Shown: positions 40,866 to 40,907 of the stretch, piece by piece | Numbering within the stretch: the stretch's first letter is position 1 | Layout: each line of letters starts with the position of its first letter | NCBI RefSeq assembly: GCF_900199455.1 | Contig: NZ_FZQR01000038.1 | Location: forward strand, 1 to 40,907 | DNA: 40,907 bases | Origin: Mesorhizobium carmichaelinearum | Lineage (GTDB): Bacteria > Pseudomonadota > Alphaproteobacteria > Rhizobiales > Rhizobiaceae | Direction of reading: 5' to 3' | Notes under the pieces: generated by a model | What the model saw: the letters and a program-made list of their open reading frames with translations, nothing else | The model's database searches: none | What the model was told of the DNA's origin: nothing | Made by a program: the position numbers and the translations under genes

Positions 40866-40907
40866 ATGGGTCAGATCACGTTGCTCACAGGCCCCGAACG
40901 TCGGCGG
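40866..40907 (+). CDS. tnpA: IS66-family accessory protein TnpA, start only (runs off the window)
   Basis: ATG at 40866 with AGGAG eight bases upstream begins MGQITLLTGPERRR, the typical N-terminus of the small IS66 TnpA accessory protein. The preceding 40 bp contain TAAGCGTGCTC mirrored imperfectly by GAGCGCACTTA and may be the left end of the IS66 element. The gene is cut by the window end. Confidence 0.55.
   Translation, partial: MGQITLLTGPERRR

Overview
The window looks like accessory DNA, most likely plasmid or genomic island, from an alphaproteobacterium (Rhizobiales or Sphingomonadales type). This rests on GC-rich codon use, plasmid-type ArdC antirestriction genes, a ter stress operon, RelBE, an RpiR regulator and IS6/IS66/IS630/IS110 debris. 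No rRNA, tRNA, CRISPR array or replication gene was seen.

Layout. (1) 1-2723 is a mobile-element graveyard: the 3' part of a group II intron with its domain V, cut by an 820-bp IS6-family element, then tails of an IS66-like and an IS5-family transposase. (2) 2799-7488 is a leftward tellurite/stress operon: TlpA-TerZ-like hybrid, terA, terB, terD, terE and a DUF475/TerC-like membrane protein. (3) 7489-11520 holds sparse or decayed DNA, a membrane-anchored DsbA-like protein, a RelBE-type pair and an IS110 relic. (4) 11610-23702 is the most striking part. One ardC gene, read leftward, is broken into three pieces by two unrelated elements, each encoding three tyrosine recombinases. A RIT (recombinase-in-trio) element of about 4.3 kb sits immediately after the HEATH zinc-motif codons. 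A Tn554-like element of about 6.8 kb sits 91 bp further on and carries its own complete ardC. (5) 23940-27894 contains a small conserved-looking ORF and a compact leftward operon: MerR-like regulator, 828-aa N6-adenine DNA methylase, PIN-domain nuclease. It has a palindrome just upstream and is a candidate defence or epigenetic module. (6) 27933-28750 is a second, different IS6-family element with a frameshifted transposase. (7) 28931-40634 is a catabolic island: RpiR regulator, ATP-dependent hydantoinase/oxoprolinase subunits, two class III aminotransferases, a thiamine-diphosphate enzyme and a succinate-semialdehyde dehydrogenase. Two matching 36-bp sites lie in the RpiR/hyu intergenic region and before the first aminotransferase. 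(8) The right edge has an IS630 tail and the start of an IS66 accessory gene.

The catabolic genes fit ring opening of a lactam or hydantoin-like compound by HyuAB, transamination of the amino acid released, and oxidation of a semialdehyde to a TCA intermediate. This is inference. Several genes (two IS6 transposases, one recombinase, the split ardC, an ORF inside the RIT element) carry one- or two-base deletions, several of them in short G or C runs. These may be real decay or uncorrected sequencing errors.
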